This document shows, piece after piece, positions 33,972-44,699 of a stretch of DNA of 64,000 nt. The stretch spans positions 1,025,398 through 1,089,397 of the forward strand of contig NC_053143.1 in assembly GCF_016808335.1 (NCBI RefSeq), written 5' to 3'. The notes under the pieces were generated by a model that saw nothing but the letters and a program-made list of their open reading frames with translations, was not told the origin of the DNA and did no database searches. A program made the translations under genes and the position numbers. This DNA is from Panicum virgatum (Eukaryota > Streptophyta > Magnoliopsida > Poales > Poaceae). How positions within the stretch are numbered: the first letter of the stretch is position 1; each line of letters opens with the position of its first letter.

Positions 33972-34245
33972 TGCAACGGGGTGAGGTCGCTGAGCAGCCG
34001 GGCGTCGTCGACGGCGGACCGGCAGGCGGCGTGCGCGGTGCGCCTGCCTCAAGAGCATGACGGGGAGGCTGGGCGGCAACATGCGCAACGCCGCCAGCAT
34101 CCCCAGCAAGTGCGGCGTCAACGTCGGCGTCCCCATCAGCCCAAACGTCGACTGCTCCAACTATACTAACTCATCATTCTTGTACGTACTTATCGTTAAC
34201 CATGCACTAATTAATTACCCTGCTGTTCTGTGCAGGATTAACTGA
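33972..34245 (+). pseudogene. Truncated, frameshifted nsLTP
   Basis: Only the second half of a type-1 nsLTP remains. CNGVRSLSSRASSTADRQAAC is followed by a frameshift near 34034-34045, then [30 protein letters not shown] and ISPNVDCSN. The signal peptide and first Cys residues are missing. The usual splice donor after the last Cys (AA-GT) reads AACTAT, so the donor is gone, while the acceptor side (TGCAG then GATTAACTGA) survives. It is closest by eye to the nsLTP at 40387 (PNVDCS). Confidence 0.85.
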
Positions 34246-34341
34246 GAAGAAGGATGGATGGCTATGATGCCGGCCAATATATATAGCAGAGAGCAGTCGT
34301 TTAATTTACTACCTCTCCATTTTACATTTTTACACCACCAC

Positions 34342-34510
34342 CAGCGGCGGATCCAGGAGGGGGGCTAGGGGGGCTCAAGCCCCCCTAAGAGCCCTATAAT
34401 TACACGTAAAACACTGTAGCAAAAGCATCAAATCACCATTAAATCTTCACACAAATCAACATCTCTATTGTTTCAGCCCCCCCTTGTCTCTCATCCTGCA
34501 TCCGCCACTG
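34342..34510. mobile_element. hAT-type MITE (169 bp)
   Basis: Ends CAGCGGCGGATCCAGGA and TCCTGCATCCGCCACTG form an inverted repeat. Perfect 8-bp duplications ACCACCAC flank it (34334-34341 and 34511-34518), diagnostic of hAT insertion. Confidence 0.88.
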
Positions 34511-35153
34511 ACCACCACCGTACCACCTGTGCACGTCGTCGTCGTGTATGTAACAACAATAATCCTCTCTCTGCTTATGGGTTTGCTGGGTCTCTGTTTT
34601 CATGTATGTACTACTACCATGCTGCTGCTGCTTTGTTATAGGCAGGCAGCACTCTGCTGAACCAATAAACTTTTTGTATACATACATGTATATATGCGCC
34701 ATCTTTTTCAATCCACGCATGCATGTACGCTTTCAGCTTCAGTAATAATTAATTAATGCAATAATACGCGCAACTCTATCATATCGGCCGGATCTGCAAG
34801 TGAAGTGCTCGTCTCTACAGGACAATACAATTATTAGATGTGTGCCTCTGTCACTGCCTGCCATGCTATTGCTAGCCATCCTGCTTCAGATTCAGGGAGC
34901 CAAGACTAAAACTTTTGTTTTAGTCGGAATCTTTTTGTTTTTATGATGCCATGCCATACTAGCCTTTAGTTTTATGGGCTTTGTTTTCAGTTTCGGCCCA
35001 AGCAAGGGATCTAGACGCATGTTGTTGTTCTGTTTCGTTGTTTCGTTATAGGGCTGATTTGTTTTGCTTCTAGGCCTTTGTTGTTTCTTGTGGGAATGTG
35101 GTCTGTTTTATTTTCTAATTCGGCCCAGCAGTGATTAATTTATTCCTTCTATT

Positions 35154-35186
35154 TTATCCTAGGCTTATGAAATAAGCCTAGGATAA
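35154..35186. repeat. Perfect 15-bp inverted repeat, 3-nt loop
   Basis: TTATCCTAGGCTTAT, GAA, ATAAGCCTAGGATAA. The surrounding 34520-36750 is AT-rich intergenic DNA where I see no gene. Confidence 0.8.
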
Positions 35187-36752
35187 TTTCACCAAACGCC
35201 TCGAGGCTTTTTGTTTCCTTGATAATCCGCTTCAGAGATTAAACTACGAATCTTCGCTTCTCTCGGCATCGTTTAGATTATAAGCTAAGCGAAAAAAATA
35301 GGACCAAAGGATAATTACAGTGTCAAGTATTTTTAGATTTGAATTATCATGATGAAGCAAATATTGATTGATTCACATGTTATATACTCTCTAAATATAG
35401 GAAATAGAAGACGTTTAGAACAACCGACCCGGTCTTCAAAGTATAACGTTGACCGCTTATTTTTTTAAAAAAATATTTTGCCCAGGCCCAGGCAGACGGA
35501 CGGTGCTCGATCAGCTAGTAGCCAGCAGGCATGCATGCACCACCGACGATCGTATGTATGGCCAAGATAATGTAGGTTGGCGGACGGTGACCCAAAAGCT
35601 AGCAAAGTTGCTGATGGACCCACCCGAGTGGGAGACTCTAGCATGTATTGACCCATGTACTGTACTACGTAGTACTACGTACGAGTGCAGCCGAGATCAG
35701 ATCAGAGCAGCTCAGGCCCATGCATTTCAATTCTTCGTTTTCTTTTCTTTTTTGCAGATACATTGCACGCATGCATGTTGTACTAGCTTATTAATTAGCT
35801 GGCTGCTGGGGGCCACGTACATGCATGCATCTGTCTGAGCGTCTGGACAGGACACTGCACACGAATTTCAGCAACCGTACCCTACCGTCGTCGGTGTGTG
35901 CATCCCTCTGTCTAGAGGAGAGGACCTTCAGATCGCGATCCATACTCCCACTACTCTAGTTCTATCCTTAGCTTAATTTCCAACGCGCGAGTAATTAATA
36001 ATTAGCTGGGAGTACGTGTTTATTTGGATCCACCGACAAATTGCATTGCTAATTATTACATTAATAGACAATGGTACCCCTATATATATATGTTGGAAAA
36101 TTTAACCCAAGGATATGATGTAATAATGAGATATTTTATTTATATGTCGTATTAGATTTGTTCTAAGTCAAACTTATCAAATCTAGACCAAACTTATGGA
36201 AAGAAACCGTAACATTTACGATATATACCAAATTTGTTCTAACCCAAGGATATGAGGTAATTAATACGGTCTTTTTACGTTTTTATTTGGAATTAGCTAG
36301 CTGGGTTCAACCAGCTAACAATGAGATAATATTATTAGCTAGTCCATTAATTAGCTGATGTGTTCGGATATCCATATTAGCTAAATTTAGCTAGCTAGCT
36401 CTGTTTAGATCCTCTAGTTGGGGTCTGCTTTATTTTTGTCTCTCTCTTTTTGGCCGGCCGGTTTTCTTCCTTTTACGAAGATCTGTGCTCGAGCTTTGTA
36501 CAGTGCTAACTCTTTTGTTCTTGTCCGTCTGACACCATTCTTTTTAATATAGCGGGCAGCTCTCTTGCCGGTTCGTTTTAAAAAAAAGAGCTATACTACT
36601 GCTAGCCTTTTAATTTTTGCTGGACAATTCATTACTGCTACGTCTAACTAACCATATCATGTGTGTGTATACGTGTCGGAGGAGGAGGAAGATTGCTGGA
36701 AGGATCGATGCATTGAGATGGACGGATGGATTATATTGATGTATCCATGTTT

Positions 36753-36886
36753 AATTGTGTGATAATCACTCACATCTAACACCCAAACCCTCATTGACAT
36801 GACTGAATCAATGCAATAATTGTGTGATAACCACTCACATCTAACACCCAAACGCTCACTGACATGACTCTGAATCAATGCAATGC
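36753..36886. repeat. 66-bp tandem duplication
   Basis: Two copies of a unit starting ATTGTGTGATAA and ending GAATCAATGCAAT. They differ at a few sites and end in short CAATG repeats. Confidence 0.85.
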
Positions 36887-37118
36887 AATGCAACGCGGCC
36901 TCCATCCAACTGCATGCACCAAATGAATTGAACCATGAACATGTGTCTGTCTGTCCCTGCTGCATATACTACTACTTTGGTCATGTTAGGCGCGCGGCAG
37001 CCCCTCTCCATCGAATATCGAAGATGGTCGGCCCGCCCCCAACTCCCAACTGCCTCCTGCCGCTCCATCTCTTAACTCCCATCCCATGACGGAGACCCAC
37101 ACCACACACCACACCACC

Positions 37119-37384
37119 TGTTGGAGTAATGGGCTTGGCCCATTCATTCTAAAAACATTAAAAGAATTTAAAGCCCACTATTAATGCTAGGGAATCAATG
37201 CTTAATTCCGTACCGGGAATTGAGGAGGATCTCAACCGACTTAAAAGGTGGACTTCGTGTACACCACTTGTGAAGCCGGTAAGAGGAGGACGGTGAACCA
37301 CACGCGCGCGCGCGCTCGCTCGCTTCGCCGAGGCGCGGCCGGGCAGTGCGCGTGCGCGGCCGGACGTGCAGGTGCGGTGCCTCT
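37119..37384 (+). repeat. Truncated 5' LTR
   Basis: Nearly identical to 38982 onward until the GC-rich GCAGGTGCGGTGC stretch, where it breaks into pol sequence. It includes a (CG)n tract at about 37304. Confidence 0.8.
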
Positions 37385-38416
37385 GCCGGCTTTGTTGTGA
37401 ACGAAGCTGACAGATGTGTGTACTATCGCTATGGTGGGGCTGAAGGAGTGATTTTATGCTTGTATGTGGATGACATACTGATCTTTGGCACTAGCCTTAA
37501 TGTGATTAAGGAAGTCAAAGAGTTTTTATCTCAAAATTTTGAGATGAAGGATCTGGGAGAAGCTGATGTTATCCTTAATATAAAACTGGTAAAAGAGATC
37601 AATGGTGGGGTGATTCTTACACAGTCTCACTATGTGGAGAAGGTGTTAAGTCGCTTTGGTTATAGCGACTATAAACCTGTCTCAACACCATATGATGCCA
37701 GTTTAATTCTTAGAAAGAACAAAAGGATAATGCGAGATCAGCTGAGATATTCTCAGATCATTGGTTCATTAATGTATTTAGCGAGCGCTACAAGACCTGA
37801 CATCTCGTTTGCTGTAAGCAAACTGAGCCGGTTTGTTTCAAACCGGGGAGATGATCATTGGAAGGCTCTTGAAAGAGTAATGCGCTATCTGAAGGGGACA
37901 ATGAACTATGGAATTCACTACACCGGGTACCCAAGGGTACTAGAAGGGTATAGTGATTCAAATTGGATTTCTGATGCTGATGAGATAAAGGCCACAAGTG
38001 GATATGTGTTTACACTTGGTGGTGGAGCTGTTTCCTGGAAGTCTTGCAAGCAGACCATCTTAACGAGGTCAACTATGGAAGCAGAACTCACAGCATTAGA
38101 TACCGCCACTGTTGAGGCTGAGTGGCTTCGTGAGCTCCTTATGGACTTGCTGATAGTTGAAAAACCGTTACCGGCAATCCTAATGAACTGTGACAATCAA
38201 ACGGTAATTATCAAGGTGAATAGTTCTAAGGATAACATGAAGTCATCTAGACATGTGAAAAGGCGGTTGAAATCTGTCAGAAAATTGAGAAACTCCGGAG
38301 TTATAGCCCTGGACTATGTTCAGACGGCTAAAAATCTGGCAGATCAGTTTACAAAGGGTCTTTCACGAAATGTGATAGACAATGCATCTACGGAATTGGG
38401 CTTGAGACCCACGTGA
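37385..38416 (+). pseudogene. Copia pol fragment: RT C-terminal half and RNase H
   Basis: The frame runs from the LTR junction to a stop at 38416 without a break. RT motif [11 protein letters not shown] is followed by [35 protein letters not shown] and the RNase H region ([59 protein letters not shown]). The N-terminal RT, integrase, protease and gag are absent, so it is a dead fragment that stayed open. Confidence 0.88.
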
Positions 38417-38981
38417 GTCATTCTATAGTGGAAACCTGTCCTATGTGATCGGAGATCCCGTGAATTAGGATGGTGAAACAAACTAAAGTCTGACTGTGAG
38501 AAGAGAACCTTTGTGAAAAGGGCTCATTCCGTGTATAAGGTGCATTTCTCTTCTAATCTGTATGGCAGGTTGGTCTATACCTTAATGTGTGCCAGGTGGT
38601 TTCTTTTAAACAAATGAGTTGTTTTCTTGAAACAAAGATGTTGTCCTACAGAACATCTGAAAGGAACACACCTATATGAGTTTGACCACTGGTCATGGTC
38701 TATGAGAATTGTGTATTCTCTAGAAACTCATGAAGGGCCTGGAGTATGACTTATAAGCTCCAAACCGCGGGGATGCTTATGCAGTCTAGTACCAGTGTAG
38801 GGCTCTGGTCAAACTTGTTTGCACAAAACTGGCAATTCAAGGCATAGTCCATTGCACAGTTGTGAATAAGTGTAGCCTTTGTCCTAGATGGAAGTTCAAC
38901 TTAACAGTCTCTGTCGAATACTAGTATATCAATGAGGGAATGAGGGTATTTGTAGTTTGGCTTGAATTTCTTGGTGGGGAT

Positions 38982-40174
38982 TGTTGGAGTAATGGGCTTG
39001 GCCCATTCATTCTAAAAACATTAAAAGAATTTAAAGCCCACTATTAATGCTAGGGAATCAATGCTTAATTCCGTACCGGGAATTGAGGAGGATCTCAACC
39101 GACTTAAAAGGTGGACTTCGTGTACACCACTTGTGAAGCCGGTAAGAGGAGGACGGTGAACCACGCGCGCGCGCGCGCTCGCTCGCCTCGCTGAGCCGGG
39201 CCGGGCCGTGGCCGAGGCCGAGGCCAAGACGAGGCGCGGCGCGGCCGGCCGGCCGGGCGGGCGGTGCGGTGCGCGTGCGCGTGCGCGTGCGCGGCCGGAC
39301 GTGACGTGCAGGTGCAGTGCGGTGCGGTGCGGCGTGGCGCGGTGCGATGTGATGGCTATTTTGCCGTTGACAGCAATTAATCGTGCGATTAAACGTGCAA
39401 TTAAATCTGTAATTAATGGCCATAACCGCATCACCTAAAACGTGCAATTAAATCTGTAATTAATGGCCATAACCGCATCACCTAAATGACTCTGATGGTG
39501 TCCAGGTTCAACGATCCTGAGCACCTGAGTCACTATATAAGGAGTGCCATTCCCCTCATCCATTCTGCACCAGAGCACTGAGGCAACTCGGCTCCTCTCT
39601 TCTCCCTCTCCAGTTGCAACAACTGAGTTCTCCAACGCTAATTTCTGCGCGCACAGAATTAGCGTGAGCAGGCCTCCGAAACCTTGCTCGCCTTGAGATC
39701 CATCCTGCACGGGATAGGCGGGCAATCAGGTTTTTGGGTAACGCTTTAGCGTGACTGCTCAAAAATACTAAGGCTTTGCCCGATTGTACGACTACTTCCT
39801 GGTGGACGAGCCGAACGACTACGTCGACTACATTCTGGTGGCCGAACAACTACGTCGACTACATCTTGGTGACCGTTCGCGGGACTGCACTGCGAACTTC
39901 TTCCTGCACCGATTTAGTTCGACTACTTCGACTGAGGCCAACCGAGTAGATGTCTACTCCAGTTGGTAACAGCGCAGCCAATGCCTCCGGCAACGGCCCC
40001 GCTTCAGGGTACTCCCTGAAACTTTGGTTATTTATATTGTTTATGCTTATATGTGTGATAAGTATAAACATGTTCACATGTTTTATTTTACTCCTTAAAA
40101 TCATAGAAATATTGTTAGTTTATACATTTAATTTTGGAATTAAAATATAACGAAAATTGTCTAGATATCTAACA
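38982..40174 (+). repeat. 3' LTR (1193 bp)
   Basis: Starts TGTTGGAG and ends ATCTAACA. It contains a TATA box (CTATATAAGG, about 39532). Its right end lies 212 bases from the start codon of the nsLTP at 40387. Confidence 0.85.
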
Positions 40175-40249
40175 CCACCAACGTACCCTATGGTAGCTGC
40201 AACCATGGACAAGGATCCACCGACGACTGCATGCGCCACACCACCCTTG

Positions 40250-40261
40250 CTCTATTTATAG
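40250..40261 (+). promoter_or_regulatory. Putative TATA box of nsLTP gene 2
   Basis: CTCTATTTATAG lies about 130 bases before the ATG and about 76 bases after the end of the Copia LTR. Confidence 0.55.
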
Positions 40262-40386
40262 ACCAACATTCCCTTGCACTCCCTCCTCACCAGCACTTGC
40301 TTGTCATTCCCAAGCAAACGCATTCATCCAGCACCGGCCGCACTCAGCTCGTCAAGCTAAGTTCACATTCACGCACAATCCAAGCA

Positions 40387-40876
40387 ATGGCTCGCGCTCA
40401 TCAGGTGGTGGCTATCGCCGTGGTTGCCGCCGTCGTGGTGCTCGCCGCCGCGGCGACCACCACCGAGGCCGCCGTGACCTGCGGGCAGGTGAGCTCGGCC
40501 ATCGGCCCCTGCATCGCCTACGCCCGCGGCACCGGCTCCGGCCCCTCGGCAGCCTGCTGCAGCGGCGTGAGGAGCCTCAACTCGGCGGCCAGGAGCACCG
40601 CCGACAGGCGCGCCGCATGCAACTGCCTCAAGTCCGCCGCCGGCAGGGTGAGTGGCCTCAAACTTGGAAACGCCGCAAGCATCCCGTCCAAGTGCGGAGT
40701 CAGCATCCCCTACACCATCAGCCCAAACGTCGACTGCTCCAGGTAATTAATTAATCCCTTAATTATATATATATATTATATTAATTATACACATGATAAT
40801 ATATATGACTAATCAATGCAATGCAAAAAAACTAATCAAAATTTTATATATATATTCTTGCTGCAGGGTGAGCTAA
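40387..40876 (+). CDS. Type-1 non-specific lipid-transfer protein
   Basis: Secreted lipid carrier of 121 residues, the same length as the product at 31608. Exons are 40387-40742 and 40867-40876; the second adds R-V-S. A signal peptide ([20 protein letters not shown] ... TEA) is followed by the full eight-Cys motif: TCGQ, PCIA, ACCS, CNCL, KCGV, DCS. The upstream in-frame extension is leader sequence and was not used. The promoter is squeezed between the start and a Copia LTR ending at 40174, so the LTR may affect its expression. An AATAAA signal lies at about 40944. Confidence 0.93.
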
Positions 40877-40999
40877 ACGACGACCAGTACCGTCGCTACC
40901 TATCTACTTAATTATCGTCTATGATCGAGTTCGATGATGATGAATAAAAATCTCTCCGCCGTCGCGTGCACTGTCGTCATGCGCTAGCTCAGCTCGCGT

Positions 41000-42280
41000 G
41001 GTACGTCGTCGCTCAGCATGTGATGAGCGATCGAGAGACGGAGTCCTCTCCGATCCTTGTGTCCTTTTGCATGCTTCGTACGTTTTGTGTCTGCATCTAC
41101 ATAGTAGTGTGCCCTCCATTTCCGTTTGGAGGAGACCCACTCTGTACCTTGTCCACTATACCTTTTAATACATCATACACCACTTTTTTGTACGCTCCAT
41201 GACTTTATTTCGATGCTTCTCTGCTTCATTCCTCGTCTCTCCTGCTGCAAATATTTTTTATTTACAGTAAATTTCTAAAAAATGATGAGTAAAATCATTG
41301 TATTATTATTGTTCTCTATCACCGCCCTGCTATCAGATACATAGTTGGATCAATAACACAGCTATTTATGAGTTGAGCGATTAAATTGGATTTGACCGAA
41401 CAAGTTATTAAGGGATGGTGACTGAAATATAAGATGCATGGTTTCAACAATCAATTGAAAAAAAAATGTCACTCATTTCTATCAGAGATGCGCATGGCAC
41501 GCTGTATTCACCACAATCGACCTCTTTTTTTCTTCTTCATATTTCATCAATGTTCCTATTGTCCTTGATTGATATCTAGTTGTAAAGGTTGAGTGTTTAT
41601 TAGCGCTAGCTACTAACAAACGTCTAAGTTGACATATTGACCTATTCTTGTCACTTGATTATGGATGATGTTGAACTTATTTGTTGCTATCATGTTGTTG
41701 AATTGTTCAACATTTCATCTTTGAATCAGTTTAAAGTTTATTGATATACTTAGAATTTTTGTTTAAAACTACAAACCAAATAAACCAAATCAAAATAATG
41801 TATTTGTTTCTTCATTTTTCTTTTCTAATTTGAAACTATTCTTTTAACTAGCTAAACTAAATGATAATAACATCACTACCAAATTTCCTAGCCCTAATGT
41901 ACGTCTTATGAATTGTACTATAACATCAAGGCCATCGAAAAGACTCTTTCAAATAAATATGCACGTGAAAGATAAAAGTTCAAAATCTAGAGAGAAGATT
42001 TGAAAGCAGATACAAAAATGTTATTGTGGAGAAAAATATTTCAAAGAAAGTAAAACAATAAATAATGAAAGAGATATAAGTAAGATGGTCCTGTTAGGCC
42101 AATTCATCTACTGATCCACATGCTCACTTGGGCTTCTCCCAACTAAGTGTGGATAACAAGAAGGCCCAAAACAAGTCCACGTATCCAAGTGGGTCTTTGA
42201 TTATTCCAGTAAGTAATCCTGAATGAGCTAATCCGATAAAAGGTCTTAAAAGAGTAATTTTTCCCATGCAAAATGGAATC
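41000..42280. other. Intergenic region, no gene seen
   Basis: AT-rich DNA with short chance frames only. No repeats or RNA genes were recognised. Confidence 0.5.
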
Positions 42281-42595
42281 TTACTGTGAAGCCTTTGAGA
42301 AGGCGCCGTTCTTCAGTGTGCTAGGAATTACCCTCTTGTCTCCAAGTATGGAAGCTGCAGAGCCTGCGTTTCTGTAGATCTTATCATTCCAACTGCTCGC
42401 GATCGGGATTAATCTGAATTCGCAAGTACCAAGCACTTCTAGTTCTGGGCTACGTACGTCGACCCAGTAGCTAGGCGACAACGAGTAGTATCGCGAGCAG
42501 GGAGACTTGCAACAAACTATTATTATAGTATATGGAGCAACAATCTCATAAGGTGCTAGAGTAAGATTTTTAACATAGAACAGAGGAAGGGTCAT
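42281..42595 (-). pseudogene. Possible fragment of an LRK10-like/WAK-type receptor extracellular region
   Basis: A 104-codon frame reads PYTIIIVCCKSPCSRYYSLS, then WVDVRSPELEVLGTCEFRLIPIASS. This loosely resembles the Cys-containing extracellular part of grass LRK10-like kinases (hydrophobic strand, Cys, then Y-V and a later C-x-(L/I)-P). No signal peptide or kinase is present nearby. The match is weak and could be chance. Confidence 0.25.
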
Positions 42596-42844
42596 ACACG
42601 TTACTATTGGTTCGTTCGCTGCTGTTTGAATTAGCCGTAACTAAGTGGCGGTTGTATAATCAATGATTATAGTATCACTACCAGTAATTGAACCGGTAGG
42701 GATGACAGTTCGTGTCACTTGTTGGGCTATAGTATCACTACCAGTAACCGAACACTAGAATTGGGCTATACTTTTTATCCATGTTCCGAATCGGTAGTTA
42801 TAATCACCACAGGTTTGTGTTGTTAATTAACGAACAATGATTGC

Positions 42845-44635
42845 TGAGAGGTCAAGTTGACAAGTACCTTGACCTCATATATTGTGATGAGTGATTGTCG
42901 TGATGACTTGGAGGTTTTTGCGTGTTAGCTTGATTTTGGCTTGTGTTTGTGTCAGGCTAACCGTTGTGTGTGCGTTTTGTTTATGTTCTTGTGTTTCCTT
43001 CTTTAGTGCCCGTGTGGAGCGTTAGGTGTTGACGGGTGGTCAACACGTGGAGTGGACTAACCGTGGTGTAGTCGCGACTCTGTGGAGATTGCGCCGTGTG
43101 CTTGGTCTTTGGTTGCAGGTACACGGGCGTCAAGTGTCGACGGAGAGCTGCCGTTGAGGTGCTGTGGCCGATGGACTGTGCGGTGGACGGCGGTGAAGGG
43201 CAGCCGGGACCGGAGCTCAGGCCGGGCGGCAGCTGTGGCGTCCACTCCTGGATCGAGGGCGCAAGCAGCGACGGAAGGCGGGTTTCTTGGTTTGCGCCAC
43301 AAAACCAAGCAGGCGGACGGCGGTTGAAGACGCCAAGTCGTGGAGGCACGGGCGTCGGTCTCGGGACTGACGGAGGTGACGGGCGTCGACAGCGTCTATG
43401 GCCTCGCTGCGGGCGAGGAGGTGACGGGCGTCGGGAGGCGTCTAGGGCCGTCAGAAGGCCGAGGCGGGAACGGCGTCTAGGACCATGGCGTGGAGGCGGG
43501 AATCTTCCTGCGCGAGGAGTTTTGGCGGTTTTCTCAAAACCGGCCATCTACCCGGGTTTCACATACCTTCCAAAACCGTGGACCAGATCTTCATCAAGAT
43601 GGTGGCATCGTGGAGAAGACTTCGTTCCGAAGAAAGAACCTCAGTCGTCAGATGAGATCGTGTACAGGGGGATGCTGCAGACCAACCGGTCTGACCGCTC
43701 CCTGGCACCGGTCTGACCGGTCTAACCAACCGGTCTGACCGGTCCATGGAACCGGTCTGACCGGTCTCCGCGGGTATAAATACCCCTTCACTTGTATTAG
43801 GTTAGTGCGGCTTTTGTATCTCGCCCGTGGATTGCTTGTTCCTCCAGGCCGCCGCCCCTGTGTCTCTCTCCCCCCGTTCTTCTCTTTAGAGTAGGATTTG
43901 ATTATGGATTTGTGAGAATTTGTATTGGATTTGATTGGGAAAGGAGGCCCCATCCTCCTTGTGCCCTCTGGGCTTTTGAATCAATCCAATCCTGTCCCTC
44001 TTGTGCTCGTTTGGGATGGATTTTCTTTTCGTTCTTTGTGCACATGATCGCGATGGTTTGTAGAGCTCTTTGTAGTGATTCCCGTACCCCTAGCCTCGTG
44101 CAAAACCCTCTGGAATCACGAGTTCCTACGAATTGAAGTTTTTGAGTTCTTGAGAAAACCCCAATCCTTCTTGATCTTCCCTTAAATTCTCAAGTTTCTT
44201 TGATCTTTTGGGAAAGATCTCTTGGAGATATGTTCACAGGTTAGTTGCGGACGTATTCTCCAAGTTTCAATGGATTTGGACTTCGTTTGCTCGAGATTCT
44301 TCTTTTGAAGCTTTGACTGCGGGCTTTCTGGGAGCGACCGATCTGACCGGTCTGGGATTTCAATTCCAGCCCGACCGGTCTGACCGGTCTGAGTAGGCGG
44401 TCTGACCGGTCTGTGTCTGCCAGGTCTGCTGATTTTCTCGTTTGCTTCCGAGTTTTCGCTCGCTCGTTCTAGGGCTTGTTTGTGTTGGTTTAATTTTCCA
44501 TAGCTATTCCAAACTTCACCTAGAACTCTTGAGGGCTTGTGGTGATTTTGGGATATAGGCTGACGGATCGATTTCGGAAGAAATTTTGATCGGCTCCCAT
44601 TCACCCCCCCTCTGGTCGCCGGTTTCGGTCCCTCA
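42845..44635 (+). repeat. 5' LTR (1791 bp)
   Basis: Contains an ACCGGTCTGACCGGTC array (43677-43768) just upstream of the TATA box GGGTATAAATACCCC (TATAAA 43775-43780). A second array (44335-44412) lies further downstream. It keeps a 298-bp segment (42992-43289) that is missing from the 3' LTR. Confidence 0.9.
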
Positions 44636-44637
44636 AT

Positions 44638-44649
44638 TGGTATCAGAGC
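44638..44649 (+). other. Primer binding site (initiator Met-tRNA type)
   Basis: TGGTATCAGAGC starts two bases after the 5' LTR end (CCCTCA-AT), the standard plant Copia primer site. Confidence 0.92.
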
Positions 44650-44699
44650 TTGGTTGAGGTTTTCAGTACCTTAACCGGTTCGAAAACCACTTGGCGACC

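Larger units (their letters stand above)
37119..40174 (+). mobile_element. Copia LTR retrotransposon with large internal deletion
   Basis: The left LTR starts TGTTGGAGTAATGGGC at 37119 and the right LTR starts identically at 38982. The right LTR ends CTAACA at 40174. Target duplications CCACC are at 37114-37118 and 40175-40179. The left LTR keeps only about 265 bp and is joined directly to the middle of reverse transcriptase. Most of one LTR, the primer site, gag, protease, integrase and half of RT are gone. The tract GGTGGGGAT before 38982 is the likely polypurine primer. Confidence 0.88.

Noticed and set aside
35449..35838. A 129-codon plus frame ending in a hydrophobic stretch
   Set aside because: No motif, odd composition and no promoter context; treated as chance.
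39950..40150. Short frame MSTPVGNSAANASG near the end of the Copia LTR, resembling a gag start
   Set aside because: The target duplication CCACC and the terminal CTAACA place this inside the LTR, so it is unlikely to be a gag start.
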